Positions 36,330 to 47,896 of a DNA stretch of 64,000 nucleotides are shown here, piece by piece. Position 1 is the first letter of the stretch. Each line of letters starts with the position of its first letter. The notes under the pieces were generated by a model. That model ran no database searches and was not told where the DNA came from. It saw only the letters and a list, made by a program, of their open reading frames with translations. The stretch is from Diorhabda sublineata (taxonomy: Eukaryota; Arthropoda; Insecta; Coleoptera; Chrysomelidae). The stretch is from NCBI RefSeq assembly GCF_026230105.1, contig NC_079482.1:12400001-12464000 (forward strand). Direction: 5' to 3'. The translations under genes and the position numbers were made by a program.

Positions 36330-37170
36330 ATTCGACTTATAATATGATACGTCAGTAGTAGTGACTATATCTTTTTGATTTGCTTAGCACATCTAGTTTG
36401 TATTTTCTCATATCATTGATCGAGTGTTTTATGGCTCCTTCCTCAAATGTACTTCTTACGTCCATGTTCCTATTCTCATTTCATATTGTCATTCTTTTTG
36501 TTTTCGTTTAATGCTGGGGTTTACCTTGAGCAGCTGTTTTTCTGCAATCACTTTTTTATAAAAATTCCTCATCATCATCCTCACCATCATTCATTGCCTG
36601 GTTTACTTGTTCCTTTTTATCATTTCGGTTGTGTTTGTCCCTACTGTTTTTTTGTCGGTATATTGCTTTTTATTTTATCCAGCTTCTCTTCCTTCGCGTT
36701 CATCTCCTGTTTCTATGTATCTTTTTATGGGTCCAAGTTATACTCCTTCTCCTTTGTCCCTTTCTTCTTTTGCATTTATCCAAATCTTTCTTTGAATTTC
36801 TCTATCTGTCTTCGACAAGTCATCTTGGATGTATCTTTCTTCTCAAGTTTTGTTTATTAAGCATCACTTTTCTTTTCTCTGCTTGGCTGGCCAGTTTTAC
36901 TAAGCATGTTTTATTTCCTACCTTTATTCAGCTTTCTACTGCTGGCTTTATTTGTAATTCTCTTTCCAGGAAAGTTTCTATTATTTTTCAGTAGTTTCTC
37001 TGGATTATTTATCTTTATACCCCCTTCTATTCTTCCTGTGTTTTCCTAATCTTCATGCTCTCTCAATTCATTTTTTTTTACTTATTTTGAAAACTGCTCC
37101 TTCCGTATCAGAGTCTTTCTCTCTGTTGTAATCATTATCAATCATTTTATTCTGCTTTCAATTTCTTCAA
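36330..37170 (-). mobile_element. RTE-type LINE, 5' part (ORF1 and start of ORF2)
   Basis: The forward strand is pyrimidine-rich over this region, so the coding strand (reverse) is purine-rich, as in many LINE ORF1 genes. Reading in reverse from about 36990, I see FLERELQIKPAVESWIKVGN, then KLASQAEKRKVMLNKQNLR, then DREIQRKIWINAKEERDKGE. This order matches the ORF1-like protein of insect RTE/L1-like elements (an RRM-like region, then 'REIQRKIREIAKEERDKG'). After a further 250 nt a new reading begins with MRIGTWT and EEGAIKHSINDMRKYKLDVL (about 36380-36470), matching the start of an apurinic endonuclease ORF2 (MKIGTWNVRSLF...ALKNLIDEMERYKLDIL). The rest of ORF2 is absent. Stops and shifts break all parts. 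Confidence 0.75.
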
Positions 37171-37174
37171 TACA

Positions 37175-38035
37175 AAATTTTTACGTCCGTCCCTGTCTTG
37201 GATATATCGTTCGACACAAGGAGATTCCAATTGTTGGATTTCCACTATAAATTTCTTGTTCATATCGATATCACACCGCGGTCTAAAGCCAGTTAACCCA
37301 TCGGACCTTGAAATTTTATCAGTGATATTTAGCTTCGTTAATAATTATTGTTCTTCGTATTGAGTTATATCTATGGAAACTATTTTGTTGATATAAGTAT
37401 TATTCATAAGTGTATTACTTTTCAACTCAACTTTTCAGAAATTTACCAAGACCGGTATAACCACTTTTAAAAAAGCAAAAACTGTATCCGCAGTCCTAAA
37501 AAAATGTAAACAAATATAATGAATTAATGAGCTAACGTGTGTTTGAATGAACGATTTTTTTCCATAACATTTTATTTTCCAAATAAGAAGTTTTCGGAAC
37601 ATATAACCCAGGTTAAGGTAGATCACATATCAGCTGATTGTGGATTCTAACTCACAACTAGATTTACATCACAGTTTACGAATGTTCAATTTTCGGTAAA
37701 AATTTCAAATTTAAAACTTTTAATTCAAGAATTATTCTGATTTTTGTTACTTCTTTGTGCCGTAATTCTTCCATGTCATTTATTTAGTTGTAAAATAGAT
37801 TATAGATGTGTAATAATTTTTATTGAGCAGTTGTCAACAATTTACCTCAACACACGGATTTTGCACTAAAATTTGATACTAATAAGCTATTCTTATGATG
37901 AAACGTACAAAAGCATTAAAACTGTAAACCTCAGTAACTTATCAATTATGCTGCTCACGAGAATTAATATTATACAGCCATTTAAGGTTCATAAATAATT
38001 TGGAAAGCTCAAAAAATCATAGACAAATAAAAACA
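37175..38035. other. AT-rich spacer
   Basis: No element recognised. A reverse 63-codon frame at 37435-37626 has no motif. Confidence 0.4.
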
Positions 38036-38039
38036 ACGA

Positions 38040-38140
38040 GATTAATTTCGATCAGTTTCCAAACACCCGGGTGAGTCTCCGAACATTAAGATCCTGATGA
38101 GGTTAACCAGATCATAGTTTCCGAAAAGTCCCTTAGTCGT
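38040..38140 (-). repeat. Dispersed repeat R1, copy 3
   Basis: The string 'cgatcagtttccaaac' is followed by 'gagtctccgaacattaagat' and, further on, 'gatcatagtttccgaaaag'. In reverse complement these are the paired 'gttcggaaact'-type motifs of the family and the same outer string as near 61643. The spacing between the first pair is shorter than in the other copies. Confidence 0.55.
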
Positions 38141-38354
38141 CTCTTTTTTAGTCTATACACTTCTGCCAACGATTCACTACTTTTTTAACCCATCCGAATA
38201 ATCAGTGGCGTAACAATACTGTTTGAGGTCAGTGGCAAATTAATCGGGTGGGGCCCTTTACCTCGCAATATAAAGAAGCTCTATCAACGATAACGTTTTT
38301 TTAAATTTAATAAGACGCTATTTTAATTATTTATTTTCTAGTAACACACAAAGT

Positions 38355-38650
38355 GTTTATTATTAAGATTCTTTTTTTCGGGCTTTCTGTTTAGCAAAAT
38401 TGTTAATGACTTCATGAAAATTCAAATTTCGAGTTATGGAATGTTCAATGGATTGAATAGCTTACTTATCCCATAGAGTTTTTTAGAGAGATTTTATCAA
38501 TTTCAGTTTTGAAAATGATCGCTCGGTACTAGCCGTAGTAACATAAATGGTTAAAAATAACAGAAGTTCAGGAATGCTTGAAAAAATAAAATGATTATTT
38601 ATAAATAATAAATCAGCAAGTTCTCCTATAGAAGAATGTCGTTTTTAAGT
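38355..38650 (-). pseudogene. hAT transposase C-terminal dimerisation domain
   Basis: Reading in reverse from about 38645, the order is IGELADLLFINNHF, SSIPELLLFLTIYVTTAS, TERSFSKLKLIKSL, then IEHSITRNLNFHEVINNFAKQ and KARKK. This is the hAT C-terminal dimerisation region of the ZMYM1-like/zinc-finger MYM type, where 'TTASAERSFSKLKLIKTYLR' and 'LSIEHELAxxLDFxxLINxFAxxKARR' are conserved. The segment that should read 'TMSQERLSGLALL' is broken by two stops (KTLWDK, then AIQS). The 5' two-thirds of the gene is absent. The RSFS and IEH motifs make the assignment secure despite the short length. Confidence 0.85.
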
Positions 38651-38779
38651 CGGGTCTAAAAGATGATCAATGCAGAATGCCGGATTCTGCCAACTGACTA
38701 CGACATATATAGATTTGAGGTCTCGTATACACTGCGATCTTACTACTCAATCCCACTTATTTTAAAAAGTCTAGAATGT

Positions 38780-39094
38780 GGGATAGATTTAATGCCAAAG
38801 ATCTTCGTCTTCTATTTCAAGCACTCCCAGTTGTAGTGTTCTGACGCTCTTTAGTGATTCACACTTCGGGAAAATGTGGATAGATGTTTTGTCCTCTGTG
38901 CAACAAAATCTGCAGGCCTCATTATATGCTAGGTTTAGCGTCTTCAGGTGTTTGTTGAGGCGACAGTGCCCCGATAGAACTCCTGCTAGTATCAACATCA
39001 TAGTCAAAAATGATAATTGACATAATAATAGTCTTTGCTGTCTCAGCCCTTGTAGGTTGTCCCAATAATTGGTTTTGCTCCTATCTACCTTCAT
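38780..39094 (-). pseudogene. LINE ORF2 C-terminal zinc-knuckle segment
   Basis: The 101-codon reverse frame reads MLILAGVLSGHCRLNKHLKT, then YNEACRFCCTEDKTSIHIFP, then CESLKSVRTLQLG. In Jockey/R1-type non-LTR elements the region after RNase H has LTGHxxLxxHL, then CRxCxxxxETxxHILCxC. Here the C-x2-C-x8-H-x4-C spacing of that motif is present (CRFC...IH...C). The frame starts abruptly after 'MKVDRSK' and nothing upstream continues it, so this is a 5'-truncated copy of which only the C-terminus remains. The 3' flank to 38780 is non-coding. Confidence 0.8.
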
Positions 39095-39174
39095 TTTTTA
39101 TATTTTGTTTATAAACGTCAACAAATACTTAAACTTTTTTGGAAATTGGAACAATTTCATTCATTCCAGTCTTA

Positions 39175-39956
39175 AGGCCGATTCACACCATAGTTCAGAT
39201 CACACTCCGCTCACGCTCCAATCAAGGCGCGATCAATGATTGTGACATGGTATTTGAATGGTAATATTCATATTTGGCGGTCCGCTCACGCTAAGCTCAG
39301 AATCTTTGATCGCGGCCTTTCTTCTCGCGGATATTTTGAATGGCACGTGGGCGAAAAGTTGCGTTAGGGTGTACGAGGTAGCTTCAGGCGGCGTTCATTT
39401 TTGTTTATTTTGTATATATTTATTTAATTAGTACGACCCTAAAATAAAATATTAGCATAATAAAATAAATGATCGTAATGTTATTTTATAGTACCTAATT
39501 ACCAGTTTTCAACTTACCTTAGGCAAACGGTTAACTTTTCCAGTGGTGTAAGTGCCTCTCGAAATGTAGTGTTTTGCTTTGTCAAATCTGGTGAAATTTT
39601 ACGCAATATGTGTATTGAAATGTGTGTTTTGTCATACGAAAGTACTGGAAAAATTTTGTTTTATCGTCTACAAGGCCTTTATATAGAGTAAAGAATTCCC
39701 CTTCGGTTTTCCGCTTTTTCAAAATGTCAAGAACCCATTTTTTCTTGAGTTTTTTGTTTTGTTGCTCTTCATCATCCAAACATATGGCAATTGCAGCTAA
39801 ATCAATTATGGAAAATTTGTCCATGGTATGTGTTTACGTTTCATACTGACTAAAAATTGAGTGTCAGTTGAGCATAATGTGAATACTATCTTAAATCTTT
39901 GATTGTGAGCGGAACGTGAGCGTAGTGTGACCTGAGCGCCTAGTGTGAATTCACCT
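39175..39956 (-). mobile_element. PIF/Harbinger deletion derivative
   Basis: The left end 'aggccgattcacac' and right end 'gtgtgaattcacct' are inverted repeats. The inverted match continues with 'cactccgctcacgc' against 'gtgagcgtagtg' for about 45 bp. The 3-bp string TTA lies directly outside both ends (39172-39174 and 39957-39959), which is the TWA target duplication expected of Harbinger elements. The 782-bp element keeps only the start of the transposase gene on the reverse strand. It is a clear non-autonomous deletion derivative. Confidence 0.9.
39582..39824 (-). pseudogene. Harbinger transposase N-terminal fragment
   Basis: The 80-codon reverse frame begins MDKFSIIDLAAIAICLDDEE, continues KKWVLDILKKRKTEGEFFTL and ends DDKTKFFQYFRMTKHTFQYT. 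This is the N-terminal segment of HARBI1-like transposases, whose pattern is an acidic stretch, then 'xxRxWxxxIxxxRxxxGEFxxLxxELxxD', then 'KFFxYFRMSxxTFxxLL'. The catalytic DDE domain (GxxDCTHI and later motifs) is missing because the frame ends after YCVKFHQI at the internal deletion point. Start ATG and reading frame are intact, so the truncated protein could in principle still be made. Confidence 0.85.
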
Positions 39957-39959
39957 TTA

Positions 39960-41282
39960 GTTGGCTTATAATGATGTCTAATACACCACACAGCAACAGC
40001 GCTGCGTTTAATTGTGGCAAGGAATTTATTACCGCCTCTACCGGATACGTTCTAAAACTGACTGCGTGATACCCACAGATCACCCATATTAAGATAGAAT
40101 GTTATTTTTTCCAACCAAATGACGTCAACTGGGGGTATGAAACTGAACTAATTTTATTAATAGCACGTATTTTAAAACATTTGAAGCTAATTCTTACTAA
40201 TCAACTAATCAAATTTATGTTTTTGTTTATAGTATTTCTAAAAATGGTATATTTTCAAGATACAATATCACAATAGATGAAATTGTGAGAACTAGTATGA
40301 TAAAAAATAAATTTGGAAGTTTATTAGTTATAGCCTCTATAAAAATATTTAGTTATAATAAAGAAGAGCAAAGCAATTTGAAATTTAAAATTCTATTATA
40401 TAAACTCAATGTGATTGTGAATAATTTTTTCTATATTCTAAAATTTAATTTTGATGAATGAGAATAGAAAATATTTGTATAGAAGACAGAACAAATATTA
40501 TTTTCATATTCATGTGCTGGGTGTTGTCAATGTCAATGTCAGATAATATTTTGATATAGATCGAATGTAGACATTTAGTCAATAACACACTATCATATGA
40601 CAAAGAATATGTGTGAGAAGTCTTATTCGTACATTATGTGGTTTAAAATATCTACTTATTTGTTTACTCCTTGATTATTAAGTATTTACAAGAAAATATA
40701 TTGAATTTTAAAATAAGATAAGATGTTTAACAATTACATTATCTATACTCGAAATTATTGAATATACACAAATATATCGCAACATCTGTATGATTTCCAG
40801 AAAATTTGAATACTAGATAAGATTATAAAATTGTCATTAGAGTCTTAGAAAAAGTCATAATTATTGTATAATGAGTGGAAGCTGATGGGATCATAACAAT
40901 TAAACAATTTAACTGAAATATTCAGTTTTAAGAAATTTTATAAAAATTTTAAATATAGATTAGAGAGTTTTTGATTTTCTAGGTTAATTTTGAAATATAT
41001 CGAAGAGTTCTTGGTGCTCAGAAGTCTACCATCATATAAAACATATAGTTCATACATTCCCACAAAAGTAGACATGCTCTATATCAAGCACATATTGAGT
41101 TTATTGTAAATATATCCATCATTCTTTTTATAGGTATATAATACTTTTCTTTGTACCTCAGATGATACAGAATGTTCAAGAATAGTGCATCGTGATTGTC
41201 CTTTCTGCAAATCATGTCGCTTCATCGAAAAAAGATGAATGTATGTATTTTTCAGAAGTTTCAAGTTTCGTTATGGGACACA
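39960..41282. other. AT-rich spacer
   Basis: No gene or repeat is supported; a reverse frame at 41079-41264 has no recognisable motif. A less AT-rich patch at 39980-40060 follows directly on the Harbinger element. Confidence 0.4.
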
Positions 41283-42890
41283 TAGAGAGAGGGAGAAATG
41301 CTTTATTGTCAAACAATTGTTACAATTTGTAGACAAAAGCTTGTAAAAACTTAAAAACACATAAAAATAACTAAATAAAGATACAAATGAAATAAAATTT
41401 CAATATACAGAAAAAAACCACAAAGAGTAACAGAATTATAGGTAATAATTAGAATATAAGTCTATAGCAAAAATTAAGCCAGTATGTCCGGAATTAAATG
41501 TTATTATTAGAATAGAAGTCGTTTAGAGAGTAGAAGGCACTTTCCAGTAAATATGCCCCTCAAATTATTGCGGAATGCGGGAAAAGATTATATCGATTTG
41601 ATTTCAAATGGCAAGTCATTGTGCATTTTTTTGCAATGTAAAATATTAATCTCATAAATAATTCTTAACGTGGAGTAGGAAGGTAAAGGCGTGCTCAGCG
41701 TTCCTAACTGGATAGCTCTGCAACGACCTGTCTGAAATTGGAGAAGCGTGCTTACGAATTAGGCAAACGGATTCAAATATGAATAAGGAATGAAGAGTTA
41801 GAATTTTTAATCTTCTAAAGAAGTCCCTGCTGTGATCCCTACTGTTTAGCTCTCTTCTGAAGTTTTTGAAGATTCGCTCAAATTGAGTCGCACCATATGT
41901 AGCCCAGAAGAGAAGAGCATATCAGAGATGCGACTCAATAAGGGCATAATAAACTGTTAAGGAGGTGAATAAGTTTTGTTCTTTGGAAACTGATCTTAGC
42001 GCAAAACAGGAGGAACTTAATTTTTTAGATCAGGTGGCAATATGTAACTCCCATTTCAAGGAATTATCCACAACAAGCCTGAAGAATTTTACAGATTCAA
42101 CGACGTCAATGGTGGTGTTATTTATAAAAAAGGCAGCAATATATAAATTTTAGTTTTAGAAACGTTGAGACAGAGAAGATTAGAATCGTACCATGATTTA
42201 AGGATGATTAGGTCACTAGATATGGTCCTATGAAATGTGGTGAGATTAGGGTCGCTCCAAGAGAAGCTAGTGTCATCAGTATATTTTATATATTTTACCA
42301 CTGATGTCTAGATAGGCAATGTCGTTTTTAAAGAAATAAAATTATAAAGTTAAAATTATAAAGAAACAACAACAAGAAAAGTGCATAGTACTGAGCCTTG
42401 GGACACACCACATTCTATTGTCTTACAAGAAGACATCGTTGTATCAACCCTTACAAGCTTACTTCTGTTGGGTTAGGTATAACTTAAACAATGCGAGATG
42501 TGCTCCCTTGAAAACGGAGTAATGCAATTTGTTCATTAAAATATGATGATTAACACAATCGAAAGCCTTAGAAAAATAACAAAAAGTTGTTGCATTGGAG
42601 TGATGGCTGTTTAGGCTAACACATTATTAAGGAGGGAGAAAATAGCATCATTTGTGTATTTGTTACTTAAAAACCCGAATTGATGGATGGTATCCTGTAT
42701 ACTATTTGTGGTTTTCATAACTGGTGATTAACATATTTATTGCTAGAACTTTGAAAACTTACAAAAAGTTGTTGCAGTGGATGTCTATTTAGGCAAGAGC
42801 GCACATTATTTAGGAGAAAGAATATAGCGTCATTTGGGCATTTAATGGGTCGTAAGTATTTTATATTTAAACAGAAATAGATTTATTGTT
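41283..42890 (-). mobile_element. Jockey/CR1-like LINE, copy A (RT and 3' UTR)
   Basis: On the reverse strand the element runs from about 42890 to 41283. The first part holds reverse transcriptase motif FSKAFDCVNHHILMNKL (about 42540-42590), then CGVSQGSVL. A block near 42265 has YTDDTSFSW in place of the usual FADDTS. It then continues through FFRLVVDNSLKWELHI, SSSCFALRSV and YALIESHL*YALLFW to the C-terminus. The 3' UTR ends at 41283-41310, where the reverse strand carries an 'aataaagcatttctc' end with a polyadenylation signal. The same 3' end occurs at 47897 (copy B). A piece of the palm region is present twice (about 42597-42690 and 42745-42890), a partial tandem duplication. Stops and shifts make it non-functional. 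The forward frame at 41965-42153 is its antisense shadow. Confidence 0.85.
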
Positions 42891-42899
42891 AATATATAA

Positions 42900-43950
42900 C
42901 TTTAATGGCATTATGTCGTCTTTAGTAACTACAGTGTGTGATTAGTAATTTTATTATACTGAGACTTTCAAATTCTTACGGAGTTGGTATAACTGAACTA
43001 CCTTCCAAGTTTCAAGCTTAGGGCTTACAACTTTATTTCCTCTTTTTCTAAATAATATTAGAGTAAGGTAGAAAATTGATTTCATTCAAATTCAACATTC
43101 TTAATGTGAAGAGCAGTGCAGTTAATTGTTGACCTTGTTAGAACTCATAGAACTAACTTATAGATTTCTTGGATGCTTACCAGAACTCCTTTTGCAACCT
43201 GTTAATAACTTGAATATTTGAAGAAGTCATCCATTCTTCAACGCGAAACAAGTATAAAAGTATTGTGGCTTTGAGTTACATTTGAGGAAGAATAATTGTA
43301 AGTTACTTGGCATCAAACCAAATCTAATATCATTTAATCGTGTGTAGCCGTGAATCCAATGAAGACATACATAGGATTTGAGTTTCGATAGACAAGTTTG
43401 TTGCAGGTAAAATAGCGTCAGTGGGATTGGCTTTATCCATTTGTAACAAAATCCTTTCGTTTTATTTTTAAGTTTGATTTTTTTATGTTATGCATAGAAT
43501 GGAAATGCCCAGGGAGAGTAAAAAGTGAACTGAAAGAGTTATTAAAATGTTTATCGAAGAATTTAGAGAGCTTGATAAAGAAAAAAATGATATTATGGTG
43601 ATAAAAGCATATGTTATGGAATTGAAAAATGTTGAAATAAATAAGTTTAATCGCCCGATTAGTAAAGTACCTAAAAAGTCTAGAATATTTTACTGAAGGT
43701 TTTCAAAAGAGGCGAAGAATGAAAAATATACAAGAAATGGAATATTTACAATAAACAGAGCATTGGGAAAATTTCGCATTAGAAGAGTGATCAAAATGTA
43801 TTCCAAGACTAACTTTATAACTTACTACTTTGCTAAAGCATTTTTGAATAAAAATCATATTTTATCTTGCTTTATAGCCGCCTTGTATTCCGCTTTGTAT
43901 ATAAACAACTCTAAGGGTTTTGTTCTCTTGATTCTTGTGTTAAAATCCAC
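42900..43950. other. AT-rich spacer with possible coding remnant
   Basis: Around 43520-43760 the forward strand gives an A-rich, lysine-rich reading (EEFRELDKEKNDIMVIKAYV, MELKNVEINKF) that looks protein-like but matches no family I know. Its position between LINE fragments suggests an ORF1 remnant. The 119-codon frame at 43763-44122 runs across the tandem repeat and is chance. Confidence 0.35.
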
Positions 43951-43953
43951 ATT

Positions 43954-44025
43954 ATCCAGAATCTGGATCATTGTCCACAATCTGGATCATTGTCCACAAT
44001 CTGGATCATTGTCCAGAATCTGGAT
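43954..44025. repeat. 19-bp tandem repeat, about 4 units
   Basis: The unit 'aatctggatcattgtcca' plus one variable base (c or g) is repeated at a constant 19-bp spacing, with starts at 43960, 43979, 43998 and 44017. The outer units differ at one base from the two central ones. It lies at the 3' edge of a reverse-strand Jockey fragment. Confidence 0.95.
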
Positions 44026-44049
44026 TGACTTGAATTTAGGGTGGTGTAG

Positions 44050-44240
44050 GAGTCGCTTGTCATTGTTATTGTTTCAGCAATATCAAAAGGCGGTGACTAT
44101 ATTCCTCGAAGCTGCGTTCTAGAATCTCTGTATTGTGTTTGAATTATTATTTTGGCACAACCCCAGAGTTGTATACCATACGTTCATATTGAATTGAGTA
44201 TTTGCTTTTATGTCCAGTTTTACTCTTGACATGGTGCCTA
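44050..44240 (-). pseudogene. Jockey-type LINE, RT C-terminal fragment
   Basis: The reverse frame reads TYGIQLWGCAKIIIQTQYRD at about 44120-44185, matching the highly conserved Jockey motif 'TYGIQLWGxAxxSNxxxIQRFQSKxLR' just after the reverse transcriptase thumb. Upstream of it the sequence (about 44190-44240) is broken by a stop and gives only weak agreement. Downstream the reading runs into the 19-bp tandem repeat, so the fragment is truncated there. It belongs to a different, more Jockey-like family than copies A and B. Confidence 0.65.
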
Positions 44241-44244
44241 CAAG

Positions 44245-45585
44245 GGGAAAGCGATTTTAAACTAATCAAGAGGTGACGGTAGAGATAAACACGTACTTTG
44301 CGGAATTTTCAAAGAATTATTTTTATGATGTTTTAGAAACATTTTAAATTTGATGGACTATGTGCATGAAGTCAAAAGGAGATTATAATAAGAAATACAA
44401 TATTTTTTCACATTATAGTAACTACTTAATTGAAAAGTCTTCCGTCAAACCCAATTCGTGTAACAAGCTGCATAATTGAATGGTAATAATGAAATCTCAG
44501 CCAATCGTCGTGCGCAGACAAAAGTGTAAAATAAATGGCTATCGTAAAATATTTAGACCAAACTAGCTTTTATAGGCATGATTTTGATTGGATTGGACTC
44601 AGAAAACTGTGCTTCTAAGTGAATATATGGCTTTGAACCTAAAATATTGCATATAGCAAAATTCCGTGGAATCGATACAAATAAAAAAGAATTTGATGTT
44701 TTATCCCCGATTTGAGTACTTAGTTTAATTTTGTTGAAAGGCAAAAGGTTTACACGATAGGCGATGCATGTTGAATAATTGTTAGCTTCGTATATTCGAT
44801 TTGATTCAATGTCACTTTGTGACATTTTGGATTTATTAATGTATTGTAGTATTGCCTACAATATTGCTCGCCTCGCTTCAACGATCTTCAGACAATTTCT
44901 TATCAAATTAAAGGCGTGTGTGCCAACTCAAATCGTTCAACGAAGTTTGATAATGTACTATTCAATTTAATCATTAAATGTTTTGTTCCTAGTTTTTCAT
45001 ATGTTACCTATATTACCTATTACCTATATACAGATATCTTTCGTTGTGGTAATCAGTATCACTCCGATGAAATCATTATAGTACTAAATCTACTAGTGAC
45101 TGCTATTGCAGCTAAAAATGAAATTCATAAGAATTTCTTCAATATATGTAGAGATATAAATATTTATAATGATATTGCAATAATTTACCTAAGATAATCT
45201 AAGTATACTGTCCATAAATATTTTGAATAAATATTATGTATAACTCAATGACTATTTAAGTGATAAGAATGAACAGTTTATTTGAGAAAATATTTAAATA
45301 TAATATCAAATCAATATATTCAAAAGATATTGTAAAAAACATTTTTTTTATGTTGGGAACACAGGAAAAGCGTTTGACAGTTTATCTCTATTGGCGGGCA
45401 AGAGAAGATCACTTTTCACATAATCTACTCTCGACTTGTCAACGCTGCACTAGACTTGGAATCACAACACGCTATCTGTCACTGAATGCTTGCGGCAATA
45501 ATAATTTAATTTTGTTGAATTGCGCCTAATTTCTTTGTTTATTTGAAGTGATTGAGATTATTGGAGATATCGTCCAAAAAACCCT
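44245..45585. other. AT-rich spacer with unassigned frames
   Basis: Frames at 44553-44825 (reverse, 90 codons), 44779-44970, 44916-45197 and 45260-45529 (forward, 89 codons) have no recognisable domain. The last lies directly upstream of the hAT pseudogene and could be its leader, but no zinc-finger BED pattern is visible in it. Confidence 0.35.
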
Positions 45586-45589
45586 AATA

Positions 45590-46430
45590 TGAAGAAGTGA
45601 ATCGAGACTTTAACTATGACTGGAAAGAAGAATTTGTTTTTGTCAAAGAAATGGTATATCGAATAACCTAATCACAGTTCAAGAGCAGCAATATGAAATC
45701 AAAGTAGAGTTACTGGAGTTTCCTGTTAATTTCACAGATAGCGCATGATTATGTCAATGATTACCAAAAAAATAGATCTGAAAACCGAACTGGGTTGTCT
45801 TATCTAACCTGAGACTACATCGGGCTTTGATATGACAATTCATTTTCTGATTTTTTAATTATCCATTGTATTATTCATAGAGACCATTGACCAACAAAAT
45901 TGTTGGAATATCTATAAGTGTTGTAGGTGATTTTAAAAATTGTCTAACTACATTGGTTCAAGTGCTAAAACAAACCGGCAGTTAAGTCATTCGAATATGA
46001 ACTGGAAAGTACAAACTTTTTGATGATGTATCTTGGCATTATTTAGTAAGATGGTTATCGGTAAGCAATTTTCTTAGAAGCTTTTTCCAGCTGCTAAATT
46101 CAATTAAACTATTTTTGCTGGAAAACAGATATCCTACACTCAACTTTATGACCACAATGCTTAATAGATTTTTCTACTTTCGCGGATAATGTTTATTAAT
46201 TACAAACATTGAATATATCATTACAAGACAAAGGGTGATTTGTATATGATTTAGCGCAGAATGTGTTCAGCTTCTCTGTTTCAAAAAGATCTTGACACTG
46301 AATCATTCGCTCATTTCAAATGTATCAAGACAATATCAACTTTCCTGATGTTTAACTGAAGATAAAGAATACTGTGAAATTTCTAGCATTTTCTGGAAAT
46401 AAAATGAAAATACATCATCGACAGTAGAAG
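45590..46430 (+). pseudogene. hAT transposase relic, GTF2IRD2/ZBED5 lineage
   Basis: The start (45600-45640) gives RDFNYDWKEEFVFVKE, which fits the N-terminus. At 45860-45890 IIHCIIHRDH corresponds to the family's 'ALHCIIHQEAL'. In the next frame at about 46020-46130, DDVSWHYLVRWLSVSNFLRS and FFQLLNSIKLFLLEN match 'DVPYHTEVRWLSRGKVLKRFFELREEI.LFLEEKG'. After a shift at about 46160, LIDFSTFADNVY and LQTLNISLQDKG match 'DLAFLVDITEHLNxLNLKLQGKG', and NINFPDV follows. The linear order over about 250 residues leaves little doubt about the family, a hAT lineage best known from domesticated vertebrate genes but widespread as transposons in insects. About a dozen stops and two shifts make it dead. 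No terminal repeats were identified. Confidence 0.8.
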
Positions 46431-46439
46431 ATACAGCAG

Positions 46440-47896
46440 CTGTAGAGTAGGAGCTATTGGAAAAATATTTCAAAAACAAAAAGGGTTCCAAGACACTCAT
46501 ATCGGCTTATATATGTGATTCATTGTATGTAGCCCTCAAATTTTTACATTTGAATAACAAGTTGAATTAATGAAGAACATTTAAGCGAAAGTCTGCATTT
46601 TTGTTATGTACTTCACGTGTATATAAAGATTTCAAATCAGTTACAAAATTTTTTAAACAGAAATAATCCGAGCTAGTAGCTGACAATTTTTGTTGAAAAG
46701 AATAAAATAATTACCTGTAATTCAATCTAAATTTTGATAACAAATTTCTTGAATAGTTAAAATTTTCATGAATCCTCAATGTTCATCTTTGCTTTAGTAG
46801 ATATATATTATGTAGAATTTCGAGAAATTTATAATTTATATTCAAGAATTAGTCTGTTGATTGAATTAGATATCTTGAGCAAAGTTATCAAAACCATAAA
46901 AGATTGTTGAAAATATTTGTATTTAATACTTTTAGTACATAATATTTTCGCAATTATTTAACAAAGCCACTTCATTTTTAGATTAATATTTAAATATTAT
47001 CAATATAAAGGTCATTTGCTGCGAGAGAATATTGACGTTCCCAAAAATTTTTCATAATAATTAGAGGTATTTTATTTTCTTCTTGTCATTCTAGGATGAG
47101 AATCGAAGTTTTCACGAATTTATAATAGAGTGAAATTTTCTCTGAAGACGATAGGTCGGTCATTGAAACGCGTGTCAGACAGTGTAAGTGTTGGTGTAGA
47201 GGTAGCGTAAATAAATTAATAGTAAATACAACTCATATACGATCATTTGTAAGAAAGGAGATTAAAAATGTACATTTTTCTTTACATGTGAAATATGAGG
47301 TAACGAACCAACCAGCATATTGATCAAACGTCTTTTTGACATCCTCACGACTCTTTATACTGGACAAAATATAAACGTTTGTATCGTTTCGATGATAACC
47401 TACGCAATTTCACATGCTAATGTCCTTATGGCCTCACTGCTAGAGGGATGGTTGTCTGTTCACGTCAATTAATGTGTATACCCCATATAATGACTATGCC
47501 ATTTATTATCAAACCGACACGTTACTACACCCTGTGTATGCCCTTTGCCTTAATTTCTGTTTGGTATCGAAGCGCCACGTGACTATCAATTGTTTGAGTA
47601 TTCTCCAGAACATACTTAAGTATAATGACCGAATGTTATATATAAGTCTTTTCGACATAACCCTGTAGATTTACCGAGCCTTATAATGCCAAATGGCGTT
47701 ACTGTTAGGGGGGGGGGGTTACATCTAAAATGAAATATATATTTTTCATAGAGAGTGTTGTATTACAAGTTTAACACTGAAAAACTCCGTCGAATATGTT
47801 TTTGGGACTAAATTTAAGGTAATTTAATAAACGTTTTAGGGATTTGAGTTGCAGGACATTTGTCTTTATTTGAACAAACATTAATCAAACGTTAAT
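46440..47896. other. AT-rich spacer
   Basis: No gene recognised. The patch 47380-47600 is less AT-rich and holds an unassigned 64-codon forward frame. A run of nine guanines lies at about 47709. Confidence 0.4.

Noticed and set aside
36447..36994. Hydrophobic forward ORFs of 62-137 codons rich in Phe and Ser
   Set aside because: They are the antisense of a purine-rich RTE-type LINE reading on the reverse strand. The hydrophobicity comes from T/C-rich complement, not from a membrane protein.
41965..42153. 62-codon forward ORF with plausible composition
   Set aside because: It is antisense to the reverse transcriptase C-terminal region of LINE copy A, which reads in reverse with conserved motifs.
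43763..44122. 119-codon forward ORF
   Set aside because: Its C-terminal half is the translation of the 19-bp tandem repeat, and the reverse strand holds a recognisable Jockey fragment there.
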